A DNA stretch of 64,000 nucleotides from assembly GCF_003286915.1 (NCBI RefSeq), contig NZ_QMFY01000011.1:62001-126000 (forward strand), in the 5' to 3' direction. Shown piece after piece: positions 1-9,227 of the stretch. Position 1 is the stretch's first letter, and every line of letters starts with the position of its first letter. Source of the DNA: Pseudochryseolinea flava. Its GTDB lineage: Bacteria > Bacteroidota > Bacteroidia > Cytophagales > Cyclobacteriaceae. A program made the position numbers and the translations under genes. The notes below the pieces were generated by a model. That model saw only the letters and a program-made list of their open reading frames with translations. It was not told the origin of the DNA and searched no databases.

Positions 1-2
1 TT

Positions 3-3000
3 CTCGACAACCCTACCTTGGAAACCGCACAATTGGCGGCTCACACGGTCGAACAAAATGAATTGACATTTTTAATGACGATGGAAAAAACAGTCGCCGT
101 TTATCAATATGAAGCCGAGCAAAAACTGAATCGTATAAAAAACATCGAACTAGGGCTTGGGGTACTCTCAGTACTCATTCTGCTGCTCGAACTAATTTTC
201 ATTTTCCGTCCCATGATCCGGAATTTACAACAGAACAATACAGACCTTTTAAATATTAATGAGGAACTCACCACCGCAAACGAAGAGCTAAAGGCGAACG
301 AAGAACAAATCCAAAGCAACCTAGAACACATCATCCAACTACAAAACTTTTTGGAGGCAAGTGAGAATCAATATCGTGGACTCATAGAAAGTGCCACCGA
401 TATGATTTACGAACTGGACGACATGGGAAAATTTAGCTATGTAAATCCAGTCATGGAAAGCATCACGGAATATTCCAAAGAGGAACTACTGGCCAAGAAC
501 TATTGGGACTTAGTGCATCCTGACCATCGTCACAATACCGTTAATTTTTATAAGACGCAACGCGAAAAGCAAATTGAGTCTACTTACTTGGAATTGCCGA
601 TTATGACGCGTAGTGGATTCGAACTTTGGATCGGGCAAAACGTGCGCATGCTTTATAAAGACGGATGGGTTATTAAGGTTAGTGTTGTAGCACGTGATAT
701 TACGGTGGTTTACCGCGCTAGCGAAGCGCTTCAGTCAAGTGAGCAGTTATTTAGAACGCTCGCCGAAAAAGCTCCTGTCGGCATCTATCAACTTGATGAA
801 GTTGGCAACGTGGTCTTCGTCAACAACCGCTGGTTCGAAATCATCGGACTCGATCGTTCACAGGCTTCGCGCGACAGTCGCTACGGCGCGATACACAATG
901 ATGATCGCAGTTGGGTGTTGAGTTCGTGGAGTCGCGCCATTGAAGACAAAGAAGAAATTACGTTAGAGTTTCGCTACAATACGCTAACCAAAGGATTGAC
1001 GTGGGTTACAAACAGGCTATCGCCGATCAAAACGCCAGAGGGAAATGTTACAGGTTTTATCGGAACGATGGTTGATATTACCTTGATGAAAGAAGCTACG
1101 GCGAAGGTGGAGGATAGTGAACGACAATTTCGATTGCTCTCGGAAAATACATCCGACATGATTGTGCTTACCGATCTTGACACACGGTACAAATACGTAT
1201 CGCCTTCTGTAAAAGATATCTTACAATATGATCCACAAGAACTCATCGGCATGCAAGCTGTGTCACTTTTCCATCCTGACGATTTCCCCGCCGATGGATT
1301 GGAACTCTTGAAACGTGGCTATGAATTCAGCAATGTACAATTACGCATGCGTTCGAAAGATGGAACATATCGATGGTTGGAAACCAATACAAAACCTGTT
1401 CACGACGCGCAAGGAAAACTGGTAGGCATTCAAGCCGTAAACCGCGACATCACAAAACGTAAGCAAGCCGAAGACGCTTTAAAAGCTAGTGAACAACGTT
1501 TCCGATTACTGGCAGAAAAAGCACCCGTTGGAATTTTCCAAACCGACTCAAATGGTCGTTGCACATATATGAACAAACGGTGGCTAGAAATTTCTGGTCT
1601 ACGTGAACAACAAGCACTGGGCGACGGATGGATCAACGGTGTTCACATGGAAGATCGTGACAAAGTAGTTGCTGAATGGATGAAGGCCATCAACGAGAAT
1701 AGAGAGTTCATTCAGGAATATCGATTTCTCAACCCACAGCTAGGCACACGTTGGGTGGTGAGTAATGCGGTTCACATTTTAAGTGAGCATGGTGATATTT
1801 TTGGATTCATCGGTACGACGAATGATATCACCGACCTTAAGATAGCGCAAGAAAAATTGATTGAAAGCGAGAAACTCTACCGACTCATTTCAACAAACTC
1901 CAAAGATCTTATTTCGCTGTTCAATTTTGTCAACGGAAAATCAGTACGCACTTACATTTCACCATCCGTTCGCGACGTACTGGGTTATGAACCTGAAGAA
2001 GTGCTTCATCGAACGTGGCTTGAAATGATCGCACCAGAAGATCAAGAAATGATGGGTGACGTTCTTCAGCAACAAGCGCGCTCGGGCACGTCATCAACGG
2101 CGGAGTATCGCATGTACAAAAAGGATGGAACGCTTATTTGGCTTGAGTCTATCTCCCATCCATTCTTCGATAATGAAGGGAAACTTATCGGCTTTCAAAC
2201 TTCTTCGCGCGACATCACACACAGAAAAGGTTTTGAGGATGCGCTGCGCGTAGCCAAAGAAAAAGCAGAGGAAGCAACGTTGGCGAAAAGCCAATTCTTA
2301 TCAATGATGAGTCATGAGATTCGCACACCAATGAATGCAATTATCGGATTAACCAATCTGTTATTGCAAGAGAAACCTCGTGTCGACCAACACGAGAGCT
2401 TAAAGTTGCTGAAATTCTCAGGCGAAAATCTACTCACCATCATCAATGATATTCTCGACTTCAGCAAAATAGAAGCGGGTAAGATCACCTTGGAAAAAGT
2501 TCCATTCGATTTACAGACGCTCATTGTGAGCACGAAGCAGATGTTGGAACAACGCGCGAAAGAGAAGGGCGTAGGCTTGTACCTCCATTTCGATCCACAA
2601 GTGCCGCGTGTCGTTGTCGGCGACCAAGTTCGGTTGGGTCAAATCATTACCAACATTGTCGGGAATGCAATCAAGTTCACGGAAAGGGGCTACGTTGAAC
2701 TTTCCGTAAAACACCAAGGCATGGCGGGCGATTTGCATAATTTACTCTTTACTATTAAGGACACCGGCATCGGAATCGAGCAAGAAAAAATCAATCTTAT
2801 TTTCGAGAGCTTTTCACAAGCGCGTTCCGACACGACGCGAAAATTCGGAGGCACAGGTCTGGGGCTTTCCATCACCAAGCGGATGCTAAACCTCATGGGG
2901 TCGAACATCAACGTCGACAGTAAGGTGGGTTATGGTTCTACTTTCTTTTTTACATTACTGCTTGAGGAAGGTGAACTCAAGTTAGACACTGCTGACGAAG

Positions 3001-3764
3001 CGAAGGATCACACCAAAGATTTTCAAGAATCGAACATTCGTGTACTTCTTGTTGAAGACAATCGCGTGAACCAGGTTGTGGCTACTAATTTCCTAAGAAA
3101 ATGGGGTATCGAAGTAGACATCGCCAATCATGGCAAAGAGGCGGTTTCAATGATAAAAGAAAAAACGTATCAATTAGTATTGATGGATCTTCAGATGCCT
3201 GAAATGGATGGTTATGAAGCATCGAAGAAGATTCGCGCCATGGATGATGAATACTTCAAGGTTATTCCAATCATCGCACTAACTGCATCGGCGATGATGG
3301 ACATCAAGGATAAGGTGCTTGGAATTGGCATGACCGATTTTTTAAGTAAACCTTTTCAGCCAGAGGAGTTGCAAGCCATCATTGGAAAATATGTTCTGAA
3401 AGGAAATACGCCGACAACAAAGTCGCCTCGGCGCCAAAATAACCTTGAGCTATACTCAGAGGGTGATCCCGAATTCAAGCGAGAGTTGGCGAGTTTGCTG
3501 ATCAAAAATATAGAAGAACTAAAGCAAGCATTAACCGACACGATGGCCCGAAAAGATGTCGAGATTTTTAATCGTGCATCACACAAAGTAAAAACAACGC
3601 TCGGCATGCTGGGCGACGAAGAGTTCTCCGCACTTATAGAGGATGTTAAAACGATCCTGAACGGAAACGTCATGGAGACCCCTACCCTTCGAAAACACAT
3701 CAAACGCTTCGAGGAATTGTGCTTAAGAATCATTGAGGGCCTCCACGAGGAAATGAGCCTATAG
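3..3764 (+). CDS. Hybrid multi-PAS sensor histidine kinase, 5' end outside window
   Basis: The frame is open to the left edge, so the N-terminus is missing; the first in-window candidate start is only a TTG at 18, and residues here are numbered from it. Order of domains: a membrane segment at about 46-65, a coiled coil at 68-115, about five PAS/PAC sensor repeats (118-745), a HisKA dimerisation helix with the SHEIRTP box (His766 is the phosphorylated residue), an HATPase domain, a receiver domain (VLLVEDNRVNQ at about 1009, acceptor Asp1057 in LMDLQMPEMDG) and a C-terminal Hpt-like helical domain with the candidate His1189 in ASHKVKTT. The expected phosphorelay is His766 to Asp1057 to His1189 and then to a separate regulator not seen nearby. 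The signal is unknown. The domain call is strong; the role is open. Confidence 0.9.
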   Translation, partial: LDNPTLETAQLAAHTVEQNELTFLMTMEKTVAVYQYEAEQKLNRIKNIELGLGVLSVLILLLELIFIFRPMIRNLQQNNTDLLNINEELTTANEELKANEEQIQSNLEHIIQLQNFLEASENQYRGLIESATDMIYELDDMGKFSYVNPVMESITEYSKEELLAKNYWDLVHPDHRHNTVNFYKTQREKQIESTYLELPIMTRSGFELWIGQNVRMLYKDGWVIKVSVVARDITVVYRASEALQSSEQLFRTLAEKAPVGIYQLDEVGNVVFVNNRWFEIIGLDRSQASRDSRYGAIHNDDRSWVLSSWSRAIEDKEEITLEFRYNTLTKGLTWVTNRLSPIKTPEGNVTGFIGTMVDITLMKEATAKVEDSERQFRLLSENTSDMIVLTDLDTRYKYVSPSVKDILQYDPQELIGMQAVSLFHPDDFPADGLELLKRGYEFSNVQLRMRSKDGTYRWLETNTKPVHDAQGKLVGIQAVNRDITKRKQAEDALKASEQRFRLLAEKAPVGIFQTDSNGRCTYMNKRWLEISGLREQQALGDGWINGVHMEDRDKVVAEWMKAINENREFIQEYRFLNPQLGTRWVVSNAVHILSEHGDIFGFIGTTNDITDLKIAQEKLIESEKLYRLISTNSKDLISLFNFVNGKSVRTYISPSVRDVLGYEPEEVLHRTWLEMIAPEDQEMMGDVLQQQARSGTSSTAEYRMYKKDGTLIWLESISHPFFDNEGKLIGFQTSSRDITHRKGFEDALRVAKEKAEEATLAKSQFLSMMSHEIRTPMNAIIGLTNLLLQEKPRVDQHESLKLLKFSGENLLTIINDILDFSKIEAGKITLEKVPFDLQTLIVSTKQMLEQRAKEKGVGLYLHFDPQVPRVVVGDQVRLGQIITNIVGNAIKFTERGYVELSVKHQGMAGDLHNLLFTIKDTGIGIEQEKINLIFESFSQARSDTTRKFGGTGLGLSITKRMLNLMGSNINVDSKVGYGSTFFFTLLLEEGELKLDTADEAKDHTKDFQESNIRVLLVEDNRVNQVVATNFLRKWGIEVDIANHGKEAVSMIKEKTYQLVLMDLQMPEMDGYEASKKIRAMDDEYFKVIPIIALTASAMMDIKDKVLGIGMTDFLSKPFQPEELQAIIGKYVLKGNTPTTKSPRRQNNLELYSEGDPEFKRELASLLIKNIEELKQALTDTMARKDVEIFNRASHKVKTTLGMLGDEEFSALIEDVKTILNGNVMETPTLRKHIKRFEELCLRIIEGLHEEMSL

Positions 3765-3818
3765 CCCGCCATCGTAACCAACCATTTCTTTATACGTCGA
3801 AACGACATCAAAACTTTC

Positions 3819-3834
3819 TACGAAAATCTTCGTA
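3819..3834. promoter_or_regulatory. Palindromic operator 1 upstream of blaI-like gene
   Basis: Perfect inverted repeat TACGAA-AATC-TTCGTA. An identical half-site pair recurs at 3875-3890, centre-to-centre 56 bp away. Repressors of the BlaI/MecI family bind dyads at their own promoters, so this is most simply the autoregulatory operator of the downstream gene. Binding is inferred. Confidence 0.65.
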
Positions 3835-3840
3835 TAAAAC

Positions 3841-3871
3841 TTGCACGGAAGCAATCCTTCGTCTAAGATTG
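3841..3871 (+). promoter_or_regulatory. Candidate promoter of the blaI-M56 operon
   Basis: TTG at 3841-3843 and TAAGATTG at 3864-3871 are 20 bp apart. This fits the Bacteroidota pattern TTTG/TAnnTTTG with one mismatch in the -7 box. It sits exactly between the two palindromic operators, so bound repressor would bracket RNA polymerase. Confidence 0.45.
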
Positions 3872-3874
3872 TAT

Positions 3875-3890
3875 TACGAAAACATTCGTA
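3875..3890. promoter_or_regulatory. Palindromic operator 2 abutting the blaI-like start codon
   Basis: Perfect inverted repeat TACGAA-AACA-TTCGTA with the same half-sites as operator 1 and a different 4-bp spacer. It ends one base before the ATG at 3892, in the initially transcribed region. Repressor here would block transcription start or early elongation. Confidence 0.65.
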
Positions 3891-3891
3891 T

Positions 3892-4278
3892 ATGAGTAAA
3901 AAGAGTGTAAAGCCTACTGAAAAGGAGCTTGAGATCTTGCAAATTGTTTGGGAGAAGGGTGCTGCATCTGTTAAAGACGTCCATGAGGCTTTGGGTGGTG
4001 AAAAGGCCAACGGCTACACGACGATTTTAAAGATGATGCAGATCATGCATGAAAAGGGACTAGTGTCCCGTCAAAAGAACGGCAAGCTACATGTATACAA
4101 AGCGCGGCAGACACAGGAGAACACGCGCCAACAAATGGTTGATAAGATCATTGACACTGTGTTTCAGGGATCTGCTGCGCAACTTGTGATGAGCGCATTG
4201 GGAAATAAAAAATCTACGAAAGAAGAACTCGACGAAATCAGACGATATCTAGATAATCTTGAAGGAGGTGAATCATGA
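3892..4278 (+). CDS. BlaI/MecI/CopY-family transcriptional repressor
   Basis: A 128-residue protein of normal length for the family. The N-terminal winged helix begins KPTEKELEILQIVWEKG and continues through the recognition-helix region ANGYTTILKMMQIM; the C-terminal part (about 75-128) is the helical dimerisation region. In known systems the dimer represses until a BlaR1-type membrane protease triggers its cleavage. The start is placed at the ATG at 3892; the frame continues upstream to a TTG at 3841, but that would put operator 2 and the promoter inside the gene. Its stop overlaps the next start in ATGA, so it is translationally coupled to the M56 peptidase. The regulated target beyond its own operon is not visible; nothing here is a beta-lactamase resistance gene next to it. 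Confidence 0.92.
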   Translation: MSKKSVKPTEKELEILQIVWEKGAASVKDVHEALGGEKANGYTTILKMMQIMHEKGLVSRQKNGKLHVYKARQTQENTRQQMVDKIIDTVFQGSAAQLVMSALGNKKSTKEELDEIRRYLDNLEGGES

Positions 4279-6128
4279 AAGCACTAGCAACTGTTATCGA
4301 TACCGCGTGGGCGAACGCATTGGGATGGGCAATTATTCATTCGTTGTGGCAGTCCCTTTTGATCTTCTTACTGTGCCAAGTGATGTTTCGCCTATTCGCC
4401 AGAAATTCCAGCCAGCGATACGTCATTGCAACAGCCAGCTTGATGGCCATGTTTATGGCTGCTATAGGAACGTTCATCTATTTGTTTGCATCACGCGGCA
4501 CCGATTTGTCAATTACGTTGCTGCTGCTTCAAACTACCGCGGCCTACACGGCTCACGACGTGGCAGGGGCGCCGTCGTTGCTTGACAATATTCGCGCAAA
4601 CATTTCTATTCTCACGGTCTTTTGGATTGCGGGAGCAATGGTATTCAGTCTACGCCTCGTCGGAAGTTGGTGGTACGTATCGCGCATTCAGCGTCGTGCC
4701 ACTGTTGTGGGCGCTTCATTGATAGCACACCTCAATGTGCTAATAAAAAAGATGAACATTACACAGCAGGTGTTGTTGGCTTCATCTGCGGATGTACACG
4801 CACCCGTGGTGATCGGATGGATAAAACCAACTATCCTCGTTCCGATTGGATTCCTTTCCGGACTTTCCTCTGAGCAAATTGAAACTATTCTTGTACACGA
4901 ACTGATGCACATCAAGCGCCATGATTATGTCATCAACTTGATTCAATCGTGGGTTGAATGCATTTTATTTTTCAACCCTTTTGTGTGGTTGATATCCTCC
5001 ACAATACGTATCGAACGCGAGCATTGCTGTGATGATGCTGTAGTCGCGACCAGCAACGCCAAAGTATACGCGCTAACCTTAGCCCAGCTTGAACATAGAC
5101 GATCAAGCAGTGCGGGAATGGCTGTCGGGCTCGCCGAAAATAAACATCAACTGTTAAACCGAATCAAAAGAATTATGGAAAAGTCAGTGAGAAATTATTC
5201 AGGGAAGGAAAAAATGATTCCGGTCGTGCTCCTTATCATCGGACTAGCATGTGCCTCATGGGTTACAATACAACCACAAGATAAACCGTCATCAACATCA
5301 TCTGTAATGACGCAGCCCGCGGATACTACAGGAAAGAAAAAAGCACCAACACCCGCAGTGAAACATGTGATCACTGTAAATGCTGAAGGCGAAGTGATCG
5401 AAGAAACAGTAGAAACGACTGATGCCGAAATGGCCATCGACTTGGAGCCGCTACCTCCTATTGCGCCAGTACAACCAGTACCCGACTTTGATTTTGACAT
5501 GCCCTCAATGCCGATGCTGCCGGCCGCTGTTTTTTCTTGGAATGATTCGGTTCCTCCATTTGCATTTGCTGGCGGAAATTGGGAAGAATTCAGTGCAGCA
5601 TTCGAAGGAAAGTTCAAAGAGCAGTTCGGAGACTTCTACGCAAAGCATCAAAAGGATTTTGACAAAATGATGAAAGAGCTTGAGACAAAATTCAAGGCAG
5701 AAGATTGGGAGCACAACATGGCCTTTGCATTTGAGGCCGATAAGCTTCGTGAGCAAGCGAGAGCCGTGGCTGTGCAAGCAGAATCTGCTGCACGTCATCA
5801 AGAAGCGTTGGCGCAACACGCTACAGTCATGGAAGCCCATGGCAAGGAAATGGAGATCCGTAGTCGAGAACATGCGGCGCGTGCACGAGAACTTGAAAAA
5901 GCTGGCAAGGCCATGGAAGCAAAAGCAAAGGAGTTTGAAAAAGAACTTGCTAAAGAACTTGTGAGCGATGGTTACATCGACAAAACAGAAGCAATAAAAA
6001 ATATCCATTGGCACAATGGTGAACTCAAAGTCAACGATATCAAGATTAAAGAAGAGCACAAGAAAAAGTACAACGCCATCCATGATAAATATTTTAAGGA
6101 TGGCGACAACGTGCACTACGTTCATTGA
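4275..6128 (+). CDS. BlaR1-like M56 family membrane metallopeptidase with long helical C-terminus
   Basis: A 617-residue protein. Hydrophobic helices lie at about 10-30, 38-62, 105-125 and 313-330. The zinc site HELMH (His208, Glu209, His212) and the downstream EREHCCDD box (about 247-254) are intact, so it should be an active gluzincin protease cutting at the inner membrane. Classical BlaR1 ends in an extracytoplasmic penicillin-binding sensor; here the region after the last helix is a Pro-rich stretch (about 335-430), then an Ala/Glu/Lys/Met-rich helical segment (about 440-575) and a short end with no transpeptidase motifs. The sensed signal therefore need not be a beta-lactam. Four-base overlap with the repressor gene makes the pair a single signalling unit. 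It ends before a strong terminator at 6142. Confidence 0.88.
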   Translation: MKALATVIDTAWANALGWAIIHSLWQSLLIFLLCQVMFRLFARNSSQRYVIATASLMAMFMAAIGTFIYLFASRGTDLSITLLLLQTTAAYTAHDVAGAPSLLDNIRANISILTVFWIAGAMVFSLRLVGSWWYVSRIQRRATVVGASLIAHLNVLIKKMNITQQVLLASSADVHAPVVIGWIKPTILVPIGFLSGLSSEQIETILVHELMHIKRHDYVINLIQSWVECILFFNPFVWLISSTIRIEREHCCDDAVVATSNAKVYALTLAQLEHRRSSSAGMAVGLAENKHQLLNRIKRIMEKSVRNYSGKEKMIPVVLLIIGLACASWVTIQPQDKPSSTSSVMTQPADTTGKKKAPTPAVKHVITVNAEGEVIEETVETTDAEMAIDLEPLPPIAPVQPVPDFDFDMPSMPMLPAAVFSWNDSVPPFAFAGGNWEEFSAAFEGKFKEQFGDFYAKHQKDFDKMMKELETKFKAEDWEHNMAFAFEADKLREQARAVAVQAESAARHQEALAQHATVMEAHGKEMEIRSREHAARARELEKAGKAMEAKAKEFEKELAKELVSDGYIDKTEAIKNIHWHNGELKVNDIKIKEEHKKKYNAIHDKYFKDGDNVHYVH

Positions 6129-6141
6129 TCTACAATAAATG

Positions 6142-6175
6142 AAAAAGCCGCTTCGTAATATGAGGCGGCTTTTTT
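6142..6175. terminator. Bidirectional intrinsic terminator
   Basis: Stem AAAAAGCCGC / GCGGCTTTTT with a 13-base apex that can pair partly, followed by a T run on both strands. It lies between the convergent M56 peptidase and methyltransferase genes and can serve both. Confidence 0.85.
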
Positions 6176-6196
6176 ACTACCAGATGACGTGATGTA

Positions 6197-6964
6197 TCAC
6201 GCTTCCGCCTTTTTAAAGATGGAAATACGGTCGTCAAATTGCGATACCGAGAATTGACCGTCATGCCATCGATCAAACTGTTGTTGAACGACGAAACCAT
6301 TACTTGTCAACATCGTATTAAAATTTTCCAATATCAGACTACTTCGAAAGCCTCCGTGCGTACCACCTGAAGCACCATGATGAATGATAGCCAATCCATT
6401 CGTTGTGAGAACTCTATTAAACTCGCTCAGATAACCGTCAATATCAGCGGGCGCGATATGAACGAATACATCAAAAGCCCAGATGTAATCAACAGATGAA
6501 TCCTTCAGAAAAGACAAATTGTTGCCTTGGGTTCGATGAAAGCGACAGTGTGGATATTGTGTTAATTTGTTTTTACAATAGTTCAATGCACTTTCGCTGA
6601 TGTCTACCAATATCAATTCCTTGGAGATCGACGCAAGCGTTGTAGACCACTTCGCACCTCCCGGACCAATTTCTAGAATGCACTTTCCAGCGCTAAAATT
6701 AGCCAGGAGTATATCATCCTTAATTGACTTTTCCCAGGCAGGGGAATCACTCCACTCTTTACCTTCTTTCGACCAGTCATATCCATCCCACTCCTTTCGA
6801 TTGTAATACATAGTATTAAATCCCGCGAGCTGATATTTGGCCTCTAATGCAAATCGCTTTCGCGCATATTTCGGTGCAGAAGTTAGTCGTTCAAGCATGT
6901 AGAGAAACATCCATCGTGTTCCGTTATCCCGCCACAACGACACAAGCATTCGAAATTTAGACAT
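6197..6964 (-). CDS. Class I SAM-dependent methyltransferase
   Basis: A 255-residue protein. The SAM-binding motif I is ILEIGPGGAKWS (about 96-107), the acidic strand-2 end follows in LVDIS (about 120), and the post-strand-4 region reads DYIWAFDVFVHI, then a Leu-rich segment typical of Methyltransf_11/25 folds. The substrate cannot be told from sequence. It starts 5 bases after the stop of the dipeptide epimerase and is the last gene of a three-gene operon (DUF1611, epimerase, methyltransferase). Its link to the other two is positional only. Confidence 0.82.
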   Translation of the reverse strand: MSKFRMLVSLWRDNGTRWMFLYMLERLTSAPKYARKRFALEAKYQLAGFNTMYYNRKEWDGYDWSKEGKEWSDSPAWEKSIKDDILLANFSAGKCILEIGPGGAKWSTTLASISKELILVDISESALNYCKNKLTQYPHCRFHRTQGNNLSFLKDSSVDYIWAFDVFVHIAPADIDGYLSEFNRVLTTNGLAIIHHGASGGTHGGFRSSLILENFNTMLTSNGFVVQQQFDRWHDGQFSVSQFDDRISIFKKAEA

Positions 6965-6969
6965 GCAGA

Positions 6970-8040
6970 TTAGATTCTTTCCACGCCTAATCCAGGCTTA
7001 TCAGAGCAATACATATAGCCATCTTTCAGTACAAATCCACCTTTCACGATATCCTTACCAAGATCAAAGGAACCGTCAAGATCGATATACTTCGTATTCG
7101 CGCAAGCGTAGGCCGCATGTAACGCAGCGGTTATGCTCACGATACTTTCGTCGTTACATCCCCAGAAAAGGTCGATGTCTTCGTGCTGTGCGATGTCCGC
7201 AATTTTAAGTGCTTGACTAATACCTCCGCATTTCATCAACTTGATATTATAGATACCGGCTGCGCGCGGTGGTTTAATTAACTCAATCGCGTCAGCTGGC
7301 GTGAGTAAAGATTCATCTGCCGCAATAACGTTCCTCACTTCTTTTGGCAAGCTCTTCATTTCAGCAATGTCATGTGCCGGGAGTGGTTGCTCGAACAATT
7401 CAATATTCAAGTCATATACACGACCATACAATTCGATAGTTTGATGCACATTATATCCCTGGTTCACGTCCACGCGAATAACAATGCCATTGCCAAATTT
7501 CTCACGCAACTTCATCAAGCGCTCAACATCTTCATCGAGGTCCTTTCCAAGTTTAATCTTAATTACTTTGAAGCCGCGTTTGATGTATTCTTCTGCTTCC
7601 TTCAATGTTTCTTCAATCGACTTTATTCCTATAGTATTTGAAGTCGGCAATTTTTTAAACTTTTGTCCCAGATATTTCACCAATGGAATATCCAAGTATT
7701 TTGTAAAGGCATCGTGAAGCGCAATGTCTAATGCAGCACGTGCCGATGGATTCGCTGGGAATTTTTTCCAAATCTCGAAGGTCAATTGATTTAACTCGCG
7801 GATATCTCTTCCGATGAGAAACTCAAGATTTTTTTCTTTCAATGCTGCAAGACATTGGTTGATATCTTCGCCTACGACATACTCGCTTGGATTGCCGGCG
7901 CCGATGCCTGTTGTTCCGTTGTCCAACGTTATCTCTACGAAAGCATTGCGAACTTCATCGATCGTCTTGAAAGCGATGGTATATGGTTTTGTGTTTCCCA
8001 GGTCGGCGCTCCATACCTGTATATCCTTAATTTTTGCCAT
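6970..8040 (-). CDS. Dipeptide epimerase (enolase superfamily, MR/MLE type)
   Basis: A 356-residue protein with the complete active site of the muconate lactonising enzyme subgroup: KIK with Lys161 and Lys163, metal ligands Asp191 (RVDVNQ), Glu217 (ELFEQPL) and Asp242 (ADESL), and the opposite base Lys267 (NIKLMK). It also has the Asp320-Leu-Asp322 pair near the C-terminus; in L-Ala-D/L-Glu epimerases a DxD motif at this place binds the free amino group of a dipeptide. That favours a dipeptide substrate, for example from peptidoglycan, over N-acyl amino acids. The alternative is the N-acetyl-D-glutamate racemase role (DgcA) suggested by the DUF1611 neighbour. It starts 18 bases after the DUF1611 stop, so the two are surely co-transcribed. 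The Cytophaga relatives of this family include an enzyme with other dipeptide preferences, so the exact dipeptide is open. Confidence 0.9.
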   Translation of the reverse strand: MAKIKDIQVWSADLGNTKPYTIAFKTIDEVRNAFVEITLDNGTTGIGAGNPSEYVVGEDINQCLAALKEKNLEFLIGRDIRELNQLTFEIWKKFPANPSARAALDIALHDAFTKYLDIPLVKYLGQKFKKLPTSNTIGIKSIEETLKEAEEYIKRGFKVIKIKLGKDLDEDVERLMKLREKFGNGIVIRVDVNQGYNVHQTIELYGRVYDLNIELFEQPLPAHDIAEMKSLPKEVRNVIAADESLLTPADAIELIKPPRAAGIYNIKLMKCGGISQALKIADIAQHEDIDLFWGCNDESIVSITAALHAAYACANTKYIDLDGSFDLGKDIVKGGFVLKDGYMYCSDKPGLGVERI

Positions 8041-8058
8041 ATGAATATTATTGACGCG

Positions 8059-9123
8059 TTATTTCTTTTTGTTTATCAAGTCTTCAAAAACAGGAATCAG
8101 CCGATCCAATCCATCTTCTAATGGAAGTACGACGGGTATGCCGAGTGTTTGTTCATAGTCTTCGGCGGCTGCGCGTGCTTCGACGGTAGTCATTTTCGCG
8201 GTGTTCAATGTAACCGCCACGGTGTCGGCACCATACATTTTAATAAGCGCAATTTCGTCTTTCGGATTAGCAATATAGGCTGGATAAAATTCCATGTCTT
8301 TGTATTGCTTGCGCTGCGGGTGATGTTGAAGAACAACAGCATCGGCATTAGCGGATACGATCCATTCGGCACCCGCCGGACCACTCGGATTACGGAGTGA
8401 CGATTGCCCTTCAATGAAAATAATATCAGGTTTTTCATTTTCGTAGCAAGAAACAACGGCATGCTCCATCTCACCCGAGATAAAATCATTGAGTGTTGAG
8501 TCGAACACAAAACCGTATTTAGCACCTTGCATCCATCCGGTTTGCCCTGTGTAAATCATCTCTGCCTTGTATCCAGCATTACGCATCGTCTCGACAAGGA
8601 AACGTGTTGTTGTTCTTTTTCCAAGCGCACAATCGGTACCGAGTACGGCCACCTTCGGGCATTTCACCTTCGCTATACTTCCGCTCCAGAAATGCAGATC
8701 CTTAAACTTCTTAGGTTTCCTCACGTCAATCACTTCGAGACCTTTCTCGCGCGCAAGATTAGCAAGCTCCGGTATGTCGGCAATGTATTCGTGCAAGCCA
8801 TTTACAAGATTAAATCTATGTTCAAGCGCATCGCTCAATTCAGCGCGAAGAGATGGCGGGATAACACCACCTTTTGTTGCAACACCCACAATGCAGTAAG
8901 TTGCTTCTACTGAAGATTGACGAAAGGCTTGAATCGTGTCGAAGACAGGAATATTTCTGTGCTTCCCGTCAAGTACAAAACCTGCATCTTTTCCACTGCT
9001 CTTCGCGTCGATCACGCCGATGATTTCAAATCGATCAGAACCTCTGATGAGACCATGTGCTGTTTTCGCGCTGTTCGTGTCGAGATACCCGCCGGTGATT
9101 AGAATTGCTTTTGGCTTAGACAT
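8059..9123 (-). CDS. DUF1611 P-loop protein (DgcN-like)
   Basis: A 354-residue protein. The N-terminal part (1-about 145) is a Rossmann-like domain (AILITGGYLDT). The C-terminal part carries a P-loop-like motif GTDCALGKRTTT (162-173) followed by conserved family segments TGQTGWMQG and EGQSSLRNPSGP. DUF1611 members include DgcN, described as a D-glutamate N-acetyltransferase acting with the enolase-superfamily racemase DgcA; the same pairing of families is seen here. The assignment to that reaction is inference, because the partner gene keeps the dipeptide-binding DxD. It is the first gene of a minus-strand operon. Confidence 0.8.
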   Translation of the reverse strand: MSKPKAILITGGYLDTNSAKTAHGLIRGSDRFEIIGVIDAKSSGKDAGFVLDGKHRNIPVFDTIQAFRQSSVEATYCIVGVATKGGVIPPSLRAELSDALEHRFNLVNGLHEYIADIPELANLAREKGLEVIDVRKPKKFKDLHFWSGSIAKVKCPKVAVLGTDCALGKRTTTRFLVETMRNAGYKAEMIYTGQTGWMQGAKYGFVFDSTLNDFISGEMEHAVVSCYENEKPDIIFIEGQSSLRNPSGPAGAEWIVSANADAVVLQHHPQRKQYKDMEFYPAYIANPKDEIALIKMYGADTVAVTLNTAKMTTVEARAAAEDYEQTLGIPVVLPLEDGLDRLIPVFEDLINKKK

Positions 9124-9227
9124 TGCTACGTGTAGAAGGGCGAAAATTTCGAATAATAAAGTGAGTTTTTCAAATTAGCGTTGCGTTAAAATCGCTTTCT
9201 TTTGAAAGCCATGCATTTAAAATTCAG

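Noticed and set aside
3356-3811. 151-codon minus-strand frame over the end of the hybrid kinase
   Set aside because: Lies opposite the receiver and Hpt regions, with Ser/Arg-rich low-complexity product.
5505-6125. 206-codon open frame on the minus strand opposite the M56 gene
   Set aside because: It mirrors the Lys/Glu-rich helical tail and encodes Phe/Leu/Cys-rich sequence with no motif; the plus-strand gene is certain.
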